Of a DNA stretch of 64,000 nucleotides, positions 49,778 through 59,761 are shown in pieces. The stretch's first letter is position 1; every line of letters begins with the position of its first letter. Made by a program: the position numbers and the translations under genes. Source of the stretch: Phoronis australis. Its lineage: Eukaryota > Phoronida > Phoronidae. Under the pieces are notes generated by a model. The model made no database searches. It was not told the DNA's origin and worked only from the letters and a program-made list of their open reading frames with translations. The DNA is taken from assembly GCA_002633005.1 (NCBI GenBank), contig NMRA01000028.1:1052648-1116647 (forward strand), written 5' to 3'.

Positions 49778-50630
49778 CGTACATATCAACGAGTCAAGGG
49801 AACAGTCATTATTATTCACATGTCATCATTGTACATATCTCGTACTTTTGTACATTTCTAGGTGTTTTGTCTTTATAGCCATGTTTCTATTTTATTTAGA
49901 TAAGATGTTTAGTAGTTTATTTTTAGACATAGAAAAATTAAACACATATCATGTGGTAGATGTTCATGACTTGGGATTCAGGTTAAAAGTTGTCTGGTTT
50001 CTGATAGTCTAAATTGTTCACATATCAACATTTTTGCATGAATTATGTGAAACCAGTCTTTGGGGACTAAAACCTATATTCACTACCTGCAGGAATTGGC
50101 TGTTATGCTTGAAAACAAGGTGTTGGGTCCAAACTACAATGGTTCTACATGTTTGGCACATGGGCACTTTCACATTGTGATGTTAAAATTGATGCCAAAA
50201 AGAGGCGTTGTGTACTAACCAATGATGCACAATAATAATTTTCGCAGCGCCACCGAGTGTGGAAGTAGTGAAAAGAGGCAACATTGTATTTTTCTTGTTT
50301 ACCCTTTTTACATCTCTAATGTTTGTTAGTTTGTGGACATCAAATGGATAGTATGTCACTTGTTCTGTTCTGGTTATTTTGCAGGTGTAAATAAATGTTA
50401 CAAACATATGGGTGAGAAACTTAGATGGCCCAGACATGTTACATAATGTTTTTGTATACAATGCCTTTATATGTAAGAAAAACTAAGCTTATTTTTATGA
50501 GCAGTGTATTATGTAAGCTTATGATTAGAAGTATGTTTATACCACTACTCAGTTGTATAGTATTTATAATGTCTATTGTAACCCCTTTTCATGAAGACTA
50601 TACAATAAAGACATGCATCACAAGCTGTTT
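49778..50630 (+). other. 3' UTR of FAT4-like gene
   Basis: AT-rich non-coding sequence after the stop, with AATAAA at 50390-50395 and 50604-50609. The end is set about 20 bp after the second signal; either may be used. Confidence 0.6.
50604..50609 (+). terminator. Polyadenylation signal (distal)
   Basis: AATAAA, about 830 nt after the stop of the FAT4-like gene. A proximal alternative is at 50390-50395. Confidence 0.55.
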
Positions 50631-50972
50631 ACACTCATTCCACATGTTGTTCTCATAAGCTAGGACTGTTAAGTGATGACGAATTGATACAGATTACACT
50701 CAACACTTTTATATGTAACAATATTAACCATGACACCTAAATACATTATATGACTATACATTTTTTTCAAGGGAAGAAAATGGACAACCCTTATTCAAAT
50801 GTGCAATCTAGATGTGGACAACAAACTCCAAACTAATCAAGTGCGAGTTAATCTATTAAATTCATTAGCAAAACTCCACAAAACAAATGACTATCGCGTT
50901 TTAGCAGCCGCAAGTAAGACTTGTAAAAGCTCAACTGCGTTACTACTCAAATCTGAAAAGTGAATTCGTAAC

Positions 50973-51290
50973 CACAGGCGGATTTAGGGGGTGGCGGGCA
51001 GCCCCCCTTGGCTGCCGCAAGCAAAACGAAAGAGCAAATGCGTGAAGCGTGAGGAAATATTGAGTTCAGTAACAAGGACCGGTAACGGAGGGGGGCTCAG
51101 CCCCAGATCATGTCACGGCAGAATCGTGTTCCCGTTTTTTTTTTAATCCACCTATAGATATTTTGAACAGAAGGTTCATCCCCGGCGTCTGCAACCTTCG
51201 GGCCGCCTTCGCACATACAATCGCGCTTTGCCCAATTCCAAGAGGCAACATGTTGCCCCCACCCCTTATGGTATCCTGGATTCGCCACTG
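50973..51290. mobile_element. MITE-like element, family B copy 2
   Basis: Starts CACAGGCGGATTTAGG and ends as the reverse complement of CAGTGGCGAATCCAGG; flanked by GTAAC (50968-50972) and GTAAT (51291-51295), an almost perfect 5-bp duplication. Same end type as 11482-11812. The interior has G/C-rich blocks (GGGGGGCTCAGCCCC) and no gene. Confidence 0.75.
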
Positions 51291-51430
51291 GTAATTTAGA
51301 CAAAGTGACGGGCAAATCACAATCAAGGTCCATATTCGGTGGCCACTTTTGGTGAAAAATGAAGTGATTCTGAAAGTGACTCAAGTCATTCCCAGTCATA
51401 TTTAAGCAATTGCTTACTTGATAAAATGAA

Positions 51431-51436
51431 TTTATT
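51431..51436 (-). terminator. Candidate polyadenylation signal of FN3-TSP1 gene
   Basis: AATAAA on the minus strand, about 880 nt past the stop at 52318. The only canonical signal I noticed in that stretch; a variant signal could be used instead. Confidence 0.3.
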
Positions 51437-52317
51437 TTCTACTTTTGACAATTGAAAACTGTAATTTTTAAAATGCCCACTCGAAACACTAAAAATGCAT
51501 GAAATTCATAGACAAAAAACATGCATAAATTTCTCAAAAATTAATTTGCACAACTAAATAACTCTTGGCATATGAGATTCAGTTGGCATTTGTTAAGTGA
51601 CCAAAAAAAAAATTTTAGACCGTAACATAGTCAACTCTCGAATATGGACCTTGATTGTGATTTAGCCGATGAATCTTTGTCTCTCTCTTCCATTTCCCAT
51701 CAGATAACCCTTTATGAGATTACGTATTTCCGGCCAACATGTCGGACACTGATTTGATGGGCCATACCAAATTGGTACAGAAAGATTACCACTGAAGCTT
51801 TCACTTCGTAGAATTGGTTTGAGCTGTTGTTGTAACGCCATATCCAAAAACCGGTTTGCTGCACGATCGTATTTACATTGGCGCGACGTTTCGGGCGGTC
51901 GTTTTTTCCGCCACTTTGAGGTGAATGTGTTGAACGAGCGCGGGTACGTGGCACACTCATGGTGGTCGACGAGTAGCACCTTGTTGGATTTGTGACACAC
52001 CTATCCCTGTTCCTTATCCTAAGAATGTTTTACCACTTGAAGATGAACTGAGAACAGACAGACTACCCGAGAAGCGTCATGCCAGTGTAAACAGGCAAGT
52101 TACGTTGATATAAAGTCAGGGGATTATAGCTTTTACTGACTGCTGTGCTAATGTTGAGAAAACGGGTTTTTAAACAGTTGAAACTGTTTTTTTCGGCACA
52201 GCATTAGTAAACGGACCTGACTTGGTCGCCAATAACTCATTGACAACATCTCCAGGATGGCCAATACTTAACTGCGTCCAATGCCGAATGCGACTAGTCT
52301 TCTAGTGACACAGCATG

Positions 52318-52517
52318 CTATTGACTGTTGCTATATGTTACAAAAGGTTCGCATCCTTCCGTCTTCGTGTCTTGGCCTCCCGTTCTCATTGGTCCAAGTT
52401 TGCGATATGTCAACACGTACTTCACAGTCGCTCCAACGACGACAGTGACGAAGAGAAACATTAACGCCGCGCCTGAGACAAGGCCGATCAGTAGAGTAGG
52501 CGCTTCTTGACTGAAAT
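52318..52517 (-). CDS. FN3-TSP1 gene last exon: transmembrane helix and short tail
   Basis: Acceptor TTCCTCACAG on the minus strand, phase 1. Reads FSQEAPT, then the helix LLIGLVSGAALMFLFVTVVV (about 52494-52430), then KYVLTYRKLGPMR and a hydrophilic tail ending FVTYSNSQ and TAG. Type I topology expected. The tail has one Tyr near the end but no clear ITIM/ITAM. Confidence 0.78.
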
Positions 52518-55003
52518 CTGTGAGGAAATTATCCATATCAGAAAATAATCATTTTCACAGGTATTAACTCAATCTTAAAGTGACATTGTCAGCGATAAAA
52601 GTTCTTTCTAAGATCAGCCCCAACGCGCAAACTCACAGCACCTAGAGTCCAACACTTTGCTGGTGGATATGAACCCCACTCGATAAATAACAGTGCACTT
52701 TTATTTTTTTTTGGCTGGTAAAGTCACAGGTCTTGGTTTCAGCGAATGGTTGGTAGGCGATGGCAAGAATTGGGAGCGATTTGTAATAAATTCAAAACAG
52801 CGGGTTTTGTTGCTTTATAGCTCTGGTAAGCTATTTTAAAACTTCAGAAAGTCTACCCTATCCAACAATAACCCCAGAATTGTATATCAGCCGTAACACA
52901 TTTTATGCTCCTTTAACGATATTGTAACCTTTCACCAGCTAGGTTGACAAATGAGTACTGGCGATGGCACGGATGAAAGAGCTGAGCCCTCACCAGGACA
53001 CACAAATTCAAAGGGACATGGTTTAGTCTCGATTAAGTTGTCTGTTCGTACGCGCCTGCGGTTCCCGCCTCGTCCACACGTGATAGAGCACCGAGTCCAG
53101 GGACCCCATTCTGTAAGCAGAAATAGATTTAAACTCGTGTCTTCCTTTTTGATGGGTTTCCACTCGGCCTTACCTTCATGGGCAGCGCACCATAGAGGGT
53201 TGGAGGGCTATAGCCCCCACTTTTTTCTGCGCTGTGCCGCCCACGATCTATAGGTGGCGCACCACAGGGGGGATGGGGGACTAAAGCCCCCCATATTTTT
53301 CAGCGCTGCGCTGCCTATGTTCTATGCAGACTATAGCTGGGTTCGTGTCACAGCCAAATGACCGGTAGCCCACTGACCACTGAGGTCTACTACACCAGAT
53401 GGGCTATAGGCGTTGAACCTTTCATGAACATGGTTAGAAATTTTGACACGTTGCTACGTTTTTATGTCAACTAAACCCCGAACATTGATCCGTTTACAAA
53501 AATAGACGCACGCCCTTGGCGACACTTGTAGATCAACGGGACATCTAACAGAATATTTTGTAAAAGAGGTCAGATTACCCCACCATTACCGCGGTAGGGG
53601 TACTAGAATATATTTTGGACGGGGGTGCAGCTAGATCATAACTAGGATACTCATCATTCAAAGAGTGCAAGAGATCAATAAAGGGGGCCCCATTCGTCAG
53701 GCATTTCTATATGAAAAAGTCATCCTTTCGCAATAAGTTTGTTCCCGAAACACTTTGTTTCAAAAACACCATCTTTTGTAGGGTCATTAATCCCATAAAC
53801 CAAATTCTTTCACAGGTATTCTTCGACGCTGACCTTGACCTTGCAGTCTGTTAAACAAGAAGGAGTACAAAAAACACTGATATGTACACTATTTTCAACA
53901 TTTTTAACATAGACAAATTGAAAACCCTTCTCAAGTGTGTAGCTGAAAAATAATCCTTTTGTAGAATTTCTGAACTCCTCAAGTGAACCCTTTTGTAGGA
54001 AATTGTTTCCGAGTATCCACTTTTTTGAATGTGTTTTTTTCGCAGGGAAATTGGCCGTGAAAAAGTCATTTTCCGAGAAGCACGATGCCTATACCTCTTT
54101 TATGGGAGTACTACCCCGGAGCCATATCTTGTAAGAAATACTGCACGGGGATTGAAGTGTGCTGTGTCATCTCATGAAAGTGTATTTGTGTTCAGTCACA
54201 ATGACCAACCGTCATCGAAAAGAAATTGGCCTTCACAAGGTGACGACCACATATATTTGTCGTCAGAAGGAGTTAGACTGCATTAACCCCGCACCATTTT
54301 GCACATTATTTCTGACTTAACATTCGCGTCAACAAAATATACATAATTAGTTGAAAACAAACTTCTTTGAAACGATCCCAGGGGACAGTCATGAAAAGTG
54401 ACTTGAGACAGAAATTTGGTCTGACGCTCCACATGACTATTTCAGAAAAATAATCAAATCTCACTTGTACCAGAGAATATACACATAATTGCTAGTTACT
54501 GATATAATTTTTATAAGTTATTTCTGGAATGTGATGCGTTCATAATTATTTGGCTAAAACTGTTTCACCCATTGTGAAGTGGGAGTATACTACCACTTTC
54601 ATGAAACAAGCCGCTGGACGAAAAAGTTTCAGTCAAGTCATCACATGTGCTCGCTCTAGTGCCAATGTCCGACCAGTCGTTTCAAGTTCAACGCGTCAAA
54701 CTCGATGTAAGTACAAATGACCTGCAAATTGTAAAATACAAGGCACGCGTACCAACAGACGTTGGCTAATCATCCTGACTTTGATTACAAAAGTGTGTAA
54801 TAAGCTGCAACCGTAATGTAATTATTACCTATAGTTACCCGAGATAATTAAAGGGTTATTTTTTCCGAAAATCAACTCGTTTGAACATTCGTTGAAAATC
54901 GTAAAATACGTACACATAGTCTATTAACGGGATATTGTTGAAATTTTAAAATTTTAACACACACCTATTTGTACATATGTTATTAATTGATAGGTTTACT
55001 CAC
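52518..55003 (-). other. Intron between TSP1 and TM exons
   Basis: 2.5 kb. Contains a tandem pair of hairpin-like GC-rich units (53177-53326). No further FN3 or TSP1 exon recognised, though short exons could be missed. Confidence 0.6.
53177..53326. repeat. Tandem pair of about 75-bp hairpin-like units
   Basis: Two diverged copies, each running from GGCAGCGCACCA or GGTGGCGCACCA through TATAGCCCCC or TAAAGCCCCC to GCGCTGTGCCGCC or GCGCTGCGCTGCC. Start and end of each unit are complementary, so each could fold. Repeat-like; origin unknown. Confidence 0.6.
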
Positions 55004-55186
55004 GGACGAATCTTGAACACTGGCCTCTACACCGGCGAAACTCCTGGACCAGAGATGGGATACACAATGTGTCCTTCATCTTTTTGTCTGCAGATGCGTC
55101 AAGCTCGCATGGTCGCTGTCGTTTCTGTTTGCCGTAATTACATACAGCATCGCAGGAGCTCCATTCTGACCAGGTTTTCAGGCGAG
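55004..55186 (-). CDS. FN3-TSP1 gene: thrombospondin type 1 exon
   Basis: 183 bp, phase 1-1, acceptor CGATTGTTGTAG, donor GTGAGT at 55003. Encodes LKTWSEWSSCDAVCNYGKQ followed by KRQRPCELD ... TLCIPS ... RRCRGQC: the WxxWSxC, CxxxC and RxRxC signatures of TSP1 and six cysteines in the expected order. TSP1 domains bind glycosaminoglycans and proteins and usually carry C-mannose (on WxxW) and O-fucose; the CDAVC segment differs from the usual CSxTCG, so O-fucose is uncertain. It has no ATG-started ORF of its own. It joins upstream to the last FN3 exon (..GQIYA) and downstream to the TM exon. Confidence 0.85.
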
Positions 55187-56320
55187 CTACAACAATCGGA
55201 CAGCCAGGAAACCCCTATTTGTCAACTGCAGTAATGTAATTAGACACAAAGACGTGTCCTAAGTTCGTCTGTCGAAGCCATACGATTTTTGCACACTCAT
55301 ATTTGCTAAAATAGCTTAACTTATTCCGTCTAACCTTGCAACATGCAAGCGTTATTCAGGTATACTTGTGTGAAACACATTTTTTATCGCAAATCTTGTC
55401 ACTTGTGCCATTCCTGCAACTGGTTCGTAATCCTGGAATTATTTTACCGATAACGAAAACGATAGCCTCATAGAGGCACATACTCTAGGACGCACCGTGG
55501 ACACGTTATCAGGCAGACCGGAATGAGGTGATTTGTGGAGAAAGGAATAACCTACACCTACTTCATTTAACAACGAATATACAAGCTTTCTAATAAACAT
55601 GTATTTGAGATCCTGAAAAATGCCCAGATTCAGAAACTGTTAACAGCTGGAAGGAGCCAGAAAATTGAATGAAACAAGACAAAATTTGCAGACCCTAATA
55701 ACGTATCAGCGGCTTTGATTAACTTACAAATGATTCCAGTTAGTTGATATAATTTGTAACGTCGCCCTTTCTTTTACCCAATCCTTCTCTCCCGGACTCA
55801 CACATCACTCTTCCTCACTAGGCACTCTCTCCTTCATGTGATGGGTATATTGTGTAACGTTTCCATTCCTCCCGTCCCCTCCCTTTCAATCCTCCCGTTT
55901 TGTGCAACGTGAACCTCTTCATCACAAGACACCCTCTCTGGCCCTCAAAAAAGGCACCTTCCCCGGCCTCAGTTCTCACGAGGCACTCTCCCAGCGTCTG
56001 GGTCATCACAAAGCACCCTTCCGGCGTCTGGGTCATCACAAAGCACCCTCCCGGCGTCTGGGTCATCACAAAGCACCCTCCCGGCGTCTTTGTCATCACA
56101 AAGCACCCTCCCGGGGTCTGGGTCATCAAAAAACATCCGGCCCTCGCAAGGCATCCTTGTCGAACCCGGGTCGTCGCAATACACCCTCCTCGACCCCGTG
56201 CCCACAAGGCACCTTCCCCAGCCCCCGGTGATTGCAAGGCACCCTCCTCGAGGCCTGGTCCTCACAGGATACCTTCTACGACCCCGCAACTGAGTTCCAG
56301 TCTCATCCTGTTGTTCTTAC
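55187..56320 (-). other. Intron between last FN3 and TSP1 exons
   Basis: 1134 bp; its 5' part is a GC-rich 30-bp minisatellite (55920-56285). Nothing else seen. Confidence 0.65.
55920..56285. repeat. GC-rich minisatellite, about 30-bp unit, degenerate edges
   Basis: Core copies (about 55990-56130) contain GGGTCATCACAAAGCACCCT then CCCGGCGTCT; flanking copies are more diverged (CACAAGGCACCTTCCCC). The unit is a multiple of three, so long repetitive ORFs appear on both strands (VWVITKHPPG; GGCFVMTQTP). It is much more GC-rich than its surroundings. Confidence 0.88.
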
Positions 56321-56605
56321 CATATATTTGACCTTGACGAGGAACACCTCTTTCTGTGCCCTCTGCATATTCGCTTATGAGTTGAACTGTTATTGTGTAG
56401 GTATCGGAAGGAGTTAGTCCATTGAATGTGATGTTTGTTACATTGTTCCTTTCGATTTTGACTGGAGCTGTTGGAGTCACGCCCTGTACGTTAGGTTTGC
56501 AGTCAATCAACACGTGCGACCATTCACCGCTCGTCGGCACACTCCATGTGACTATGACTTTAGTCTTGTCTTCAATGAGAGCCACAATTGGTGGCGTCAG
56601 CGGCA
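56321..56605 (-). CDS. FN3-TSP1 gene: FN3 domain 6
   Basis: 285 bp, phase 1-1, acceptor TTTTCAG, donor GTAAGA. PLTPPIVALIEDKTKVIVTW ... EWSHVLIDCK ... LTPSDTYTITVQLISEY: complete FN3 with the core Trp, the LTP turn and YTITV strand. Last FN3 before the TSP1 exon. Confidence 0.88.
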
Positions 56606-57165
56606 CTGAAAAGGTAACGCACGTGACCAGAAAAAAAGTTATGAGAGCGACTTTAAAATACATTTCCAGAACAAAAAAAAACAGCATTTGGCAGACCAGT
56701 CATCTGCTACATATTAATAACAGGATGAAAAATGTATGAATTGATGGACCAATTTTCACACAACTGTGCCGAGCTCGTGAGAAAACAATGCCAGTTCTCA
56801 AAAGAGACACGGTTATTGAGAACAAGAGCATGTGCACTTCGTGATCGAAGAGGACTACCTCTAACAGGATATCGTTTCTGTTCAGTAGGGTAGCTAGGAT
56901 TTCCATACCACACTCTGATTGCCACCAGTCTCATTCTCCACCTCGTTGTCGCAACTGAATTTTGTGCAACCGCCATTTGTGCCGCCCTCCTGTCGTCAGG
57001 TTGCCGCCAGTTTTTCGATGAAACATTAAGTTTATTTTTGTAAGGTAGGGTGCTACGAGGGACAATCAGCCCACCCGAATCCCTATGTATTTTCGTTCTT
57101 AATTGTTTGGGAACACAAAATGGCCTTTCAAGTTCCTCAAAATAGTCCCGTGTCACGCTACACAC
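56606..57165 (-). other. Intron between FN3-5 and FN3-6
   Basis: 560 bp. It is open on the minus strand as a 169-codon ORF overlapping the FN3-5 exon end (56707-57216), with no domain recognised; treated as intron. Confidence 0.6.
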
Positions 57166-57438
57166 CTGTACATAAATAAATTGGCACAGTAAGAACACTT
57201 TCGAAAAACGCCACATTGGTTGAGACTGACACTTTGTACATGGTACCGGGAGTGAGTTGTGAACATCGTCCTCGTTTTGAGGGAGGAGTCACTCTGATCG
57301 TCTGTACAGTTTCTCCAACGATATACAGTGACGTGCACGTTAGATCATAGTAGTCTTTATTTCCGTGAGCATGGTCCCACGACACTGTTATATCTGTGTT
57401 GGACGAAGAAGCAATCACCCCTGTCACGCTTCGTAGAC
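57166..57438 (-). CDS. FN3-TSP1 gene: FN3 domain 5
   Basis: 273 bp, phase 1-1, acceptor GTTCTGTAG, donor GTGTGT (weak). LRSVTGVIASSSNTDITVSW ... YYDLTCTS ... CSQLTPGTMYKVSVS. Core Trp and the CxxLTPGxxY turn are present. Confidence 0.85.
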
Positions 57439-58108
57439 CTACAGAACAAGTAACATACACGAGTAGTCTTATCATTATCATCATACACTTCTATATAACT
57501 CTCAATGTTTCAAATTGCAAAAGAACGATCTGATAACTGCTCGTCACTTCGTCGATTTTTCTCCAACACGGCAAAGCATGTCTACTTATTTAGTATTACA
57601 AGACATTGCTTATATGGAAAATGTGACTTTTGGTGTAAACAAATCAACGGCGATTTTAAGCAGCAGTCAGTCCGATGTCTTAGAGGCGGAGAATTTGATA
57701 ACTGTATTGGGATGAAAAAATCATATTTAGTACGTATTTCAAAAATAGTAAATCTGACGAATTTTTTCTAGAAATGCTTGCAATATTCAAAATGAGTAGC
57801 TCTTACGTCAGCATTCCCAAGTAGATAAGACACGATCTGTTCAAAAGGTATTTTTTAAGAGTCTTCGCGTTCCATGCCTATTTAAAGTAACATTTTGGCA
57901 GCTGCCGCTCAACCCGTAAAACGTTTTTGTGACATCAAGTTTGTCTTGAGAACAGAACTTATTTTATGCTTAACCGTGTTATGTAGAAACTTTTAAACTG
58001 CTGCTCGTGTAAATCCAGCTCAAGCGCTGCTGGTCTTGAACATATTTCGTGAAGTAAAATGTCGATGTTTCACAACCCAAGTTGTCGACGATTTATTACT
58101 GAGCTTAC
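57439..58108 (-). other. Intron between FN3-4 and FN3-5
   Basis: 670 bp, AT-rich; nothing recognisable. Confidence 0.7.
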
Positions 58109-58405
58109 CTACTACCAGTGTGTCTCGTGGTGCTGTGCGGCTCATCCACTCGTCTCCCAGATGGCGTATCAGACTGTAGACAGAGACATCGTATTCTGAC
58201 CCAGGTGTCACCTTGTCGATCGTTAAAGTTTCACCGTCGCTTGCACCGATCTCAACGGGGCATTGCGGCCTAGCAGTGACTTCAACAGGGTAGCAATATA
58301 TGACGTAATGCGTGAAGCCGCCATCAGGAGGAGGTTTCCATGCCACAACAATGGATTGCCCATCCAGGCCAGGTGACAGCCTTACATCGACCGGCGGCAG
58401 CGGTT
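58109..58405 (-). CDS. FN3-TSP1 gene: FN3 domain 4
   Basis: 297 bp, phase 1-1, acceptor ATCCTCAG, donor GTAAGC. PLPPVDVRLSPGLDGQSIVV then AWKPPPDGGFTHYVIYCYP ... VTPGSEYDVSVYSL. A complete FN3 domain. Confidence 0.88.
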
Positions 58406-59494
58406 CTGAGGATATGACGGCATGGTTGCATATGACCGACTGTCACCGACGATCAACATTACCAACGGACTGTTCTAGTCAACAACTGATGTCAAAGTAC
58501 TATTTTGGGCATTAATAAACTAAGAACACGATGAGAATTGTAGGCCTACTTAGTTACTATTTCCTCGCGGCGAGAGAAGACGGAGAACAACGAACTGAAT
58601 TGTCTGATACAGCGAGCGCTAGGTGAGCTGACAGCTCACTTCTGACATGAATTTACGACAAAAGTAGAACGAACAAGCACTCAGGTCGTTTACTGTTCTC
58701 CCCTTAGTCAATGCGAGCTGTCAGCTCAACTATTGTTCACTCGAGGCAGGCTGCTCAGCTCGTACATCTTTGCTCGAGCTGGCTCTTGCTATTATTTTAT
58801 AGACGTTGAGTCATGCAAAGGTTAAAAAATTGGATTTCTGGGTGCCGGAAGACTTGGCGATTGACAATACAGCATTGTTCAGGACTGACTCAGAATAAGT
58901 TGTCCAATGGTCACCATGATCTGAATGGAACACATACACTGACACAATATGTAAATGCAGATCCCATACATTCGCATCAGTATACCCTTAAAGTGGTACA
59001 AGCACATTTGCTGACCTTCAGCATGTTACTCCTCTATTGCAATAAAATTAAAAAAACATTCGTTTGACACGTAACTGCAGTAGAATTTTAAAATTTACTC
59101 ACAGTGCCACCTGTTACGGTGACGTCACAAATGAACTCCAACGGTCTAAATCATAGTGCAAAAATAAAAAGTGAACGGATACTAGGTGAGTATTCCAATA
59201 TGTTTTATTACGTGATAAAAGAACTCAGAGAATCATCGACCAAATGAAATAAAATAAAATGATATCAATGATCATCTTCCATACAAAACAACTGATCACA
59301 GCAGAATGAATATTTGATACACGATCGTATATTACTAAAAGGAAATATTCATTATAATAAATAAACAAGTTTGAGCGCGCACGTGCGACCAGAAGAAACT
59401 GCACATGCAAAGTTGAGAAAATGAATTAAATTTCGACGCTTCTTGTGACCTCGTTGTCATGTGAAGATATCATGCAAATGACCACACATTTTAC
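58406..59494 (-). other. Intron between FN3-3 and FN3-4
   Basis: 1089 bp. Contains palindromic GAGCTGACAGCTCAC-like motifs at about 58623 and an inverse-related copy at about 58710; no exon-like segment. Confidence 0.6.
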
Positions 59495-59761
59495 CTGTGA
59501 CTGCGGTCAACGATGGCTTTGACGTCACATTTTTTAACCCGTGCATAACTGACGTGACTGTAACATTGTATACAGTCCCAGGTATCATCTCAGTGCAAAC
59601 CGCTGACGTTTGATTCGCAGGCAGATTTAAGGCCCTAGTGCATATGGTGGAAGTACAAAACAACACGAAATGGCCCAGCTTTCCTTTGGGTAGCAACCAT
59701 TCCACGAAGATTTCACGATAAGTTGTTTCCGTTATATGAACGTTCCATACCGCTGCCATTT
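59495..59761 (-). CDS. FN3-TSP1 gene: FN3 domain 3
   Basis: 267 bp, phase 1-1, acceptor CGTTTCAG, donor GTAAAA. MAAVWNVHITETTYREIFVE then WLLPKGKLGHFVLFCTS ... CTEMIPGTVYNVTVTSV. Complete FN3 with the family's paired cysteines. Confidence 0.86.

Larger units (their letters stand above)
1..50630 (+). other. FAT4: Fat-type protocadherin gene (FAT4/fat-like), 3' part, 18 exons
   Basis: Gene model built from GT-AG sites and phase continuity. Coding exons: 1-1969, 18077-18275, 19485-19673, 20656-20816, 21937-22141, 26596-27696, 33338-33518, 34911-35164, 35750-37364, 37634-37728, 38933-40321, 40953-42697, 43122-43231, 45095-45402, 46181-46395, 46789-46903, 47268-47408, 48015-49777. They sum to 11755 nt; from base 2 this is 3918 codons including the stop, so the frame closes. 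Products of this family are giant atypical cadherins at the apical cell surface that bind Dachsous-type cadherins and signal to planar polarity and Hippo pathways. The order of cadherin repeats, four EGF, LamG, EGF, LamG, TM and a long tail is that of FAT4/Drosophila Fat. The tail has a conserved acidic NASSIAPSDIDV motif, an NWDYLLNWGP motif near the C-terminus and a PDZ-type end EEYV. FAT1-3-like is less likely because of the EGF number before LamG and the tail. Orthology is inferred, not tested by a tree. The 5' end is outside the window. Confidence 0.88.
50631..52317. other. Intergenic region between convergent genes
   Basis: Contains the family B element (50973-51290) and probably the 3' UTR of the minus-strand gene (candidate reverse-strand AATAAA at 51431-51436). 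A minus-strand ORF of about 112 codons at 51662-52000 shows no domain; most likely chance within the 3' UTR. Confidence 0.6.

Noticed and set aside
49503-50012. 169-codon ORF overlapping the tail exon end and 3' UTR
   Set aside because: Its first half is a shadow of the FAT4-like tail and the rest is AT-rich UTR.
51662-52000. 112-codon minus-strand ORF downstream of the TM exon stop
   Set aside because: No recognised domain and it lies in the expected 3' UTR; treated as chance.
54601-54706. Plus-strand ATG ORF (MKQAAGRKSFSQVITCARSS...) ending at GTAAGT
   Set aside because: Could be a first exon with a mitochondrial-type leader, but no downstream partner exon is seen and it lies inside an intron of the minus gene. 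Too weak to call.
55818-56331. ORFs of 105-143 codons on both strands with repeated VITKHPPG or CFVMTQTPGG
   Set aside because: They come from the 30-bp GC-rich minisatellite; several frames are open together, as expected for a unit divisible by three.
56707-57216. 169-codon minus-strand ORF
   Set aside because: It overlaps the FN3-5 exon end in another frame and otherwise covers the following intron. No domain seen; FN3 splice sites and phases explain the region better.
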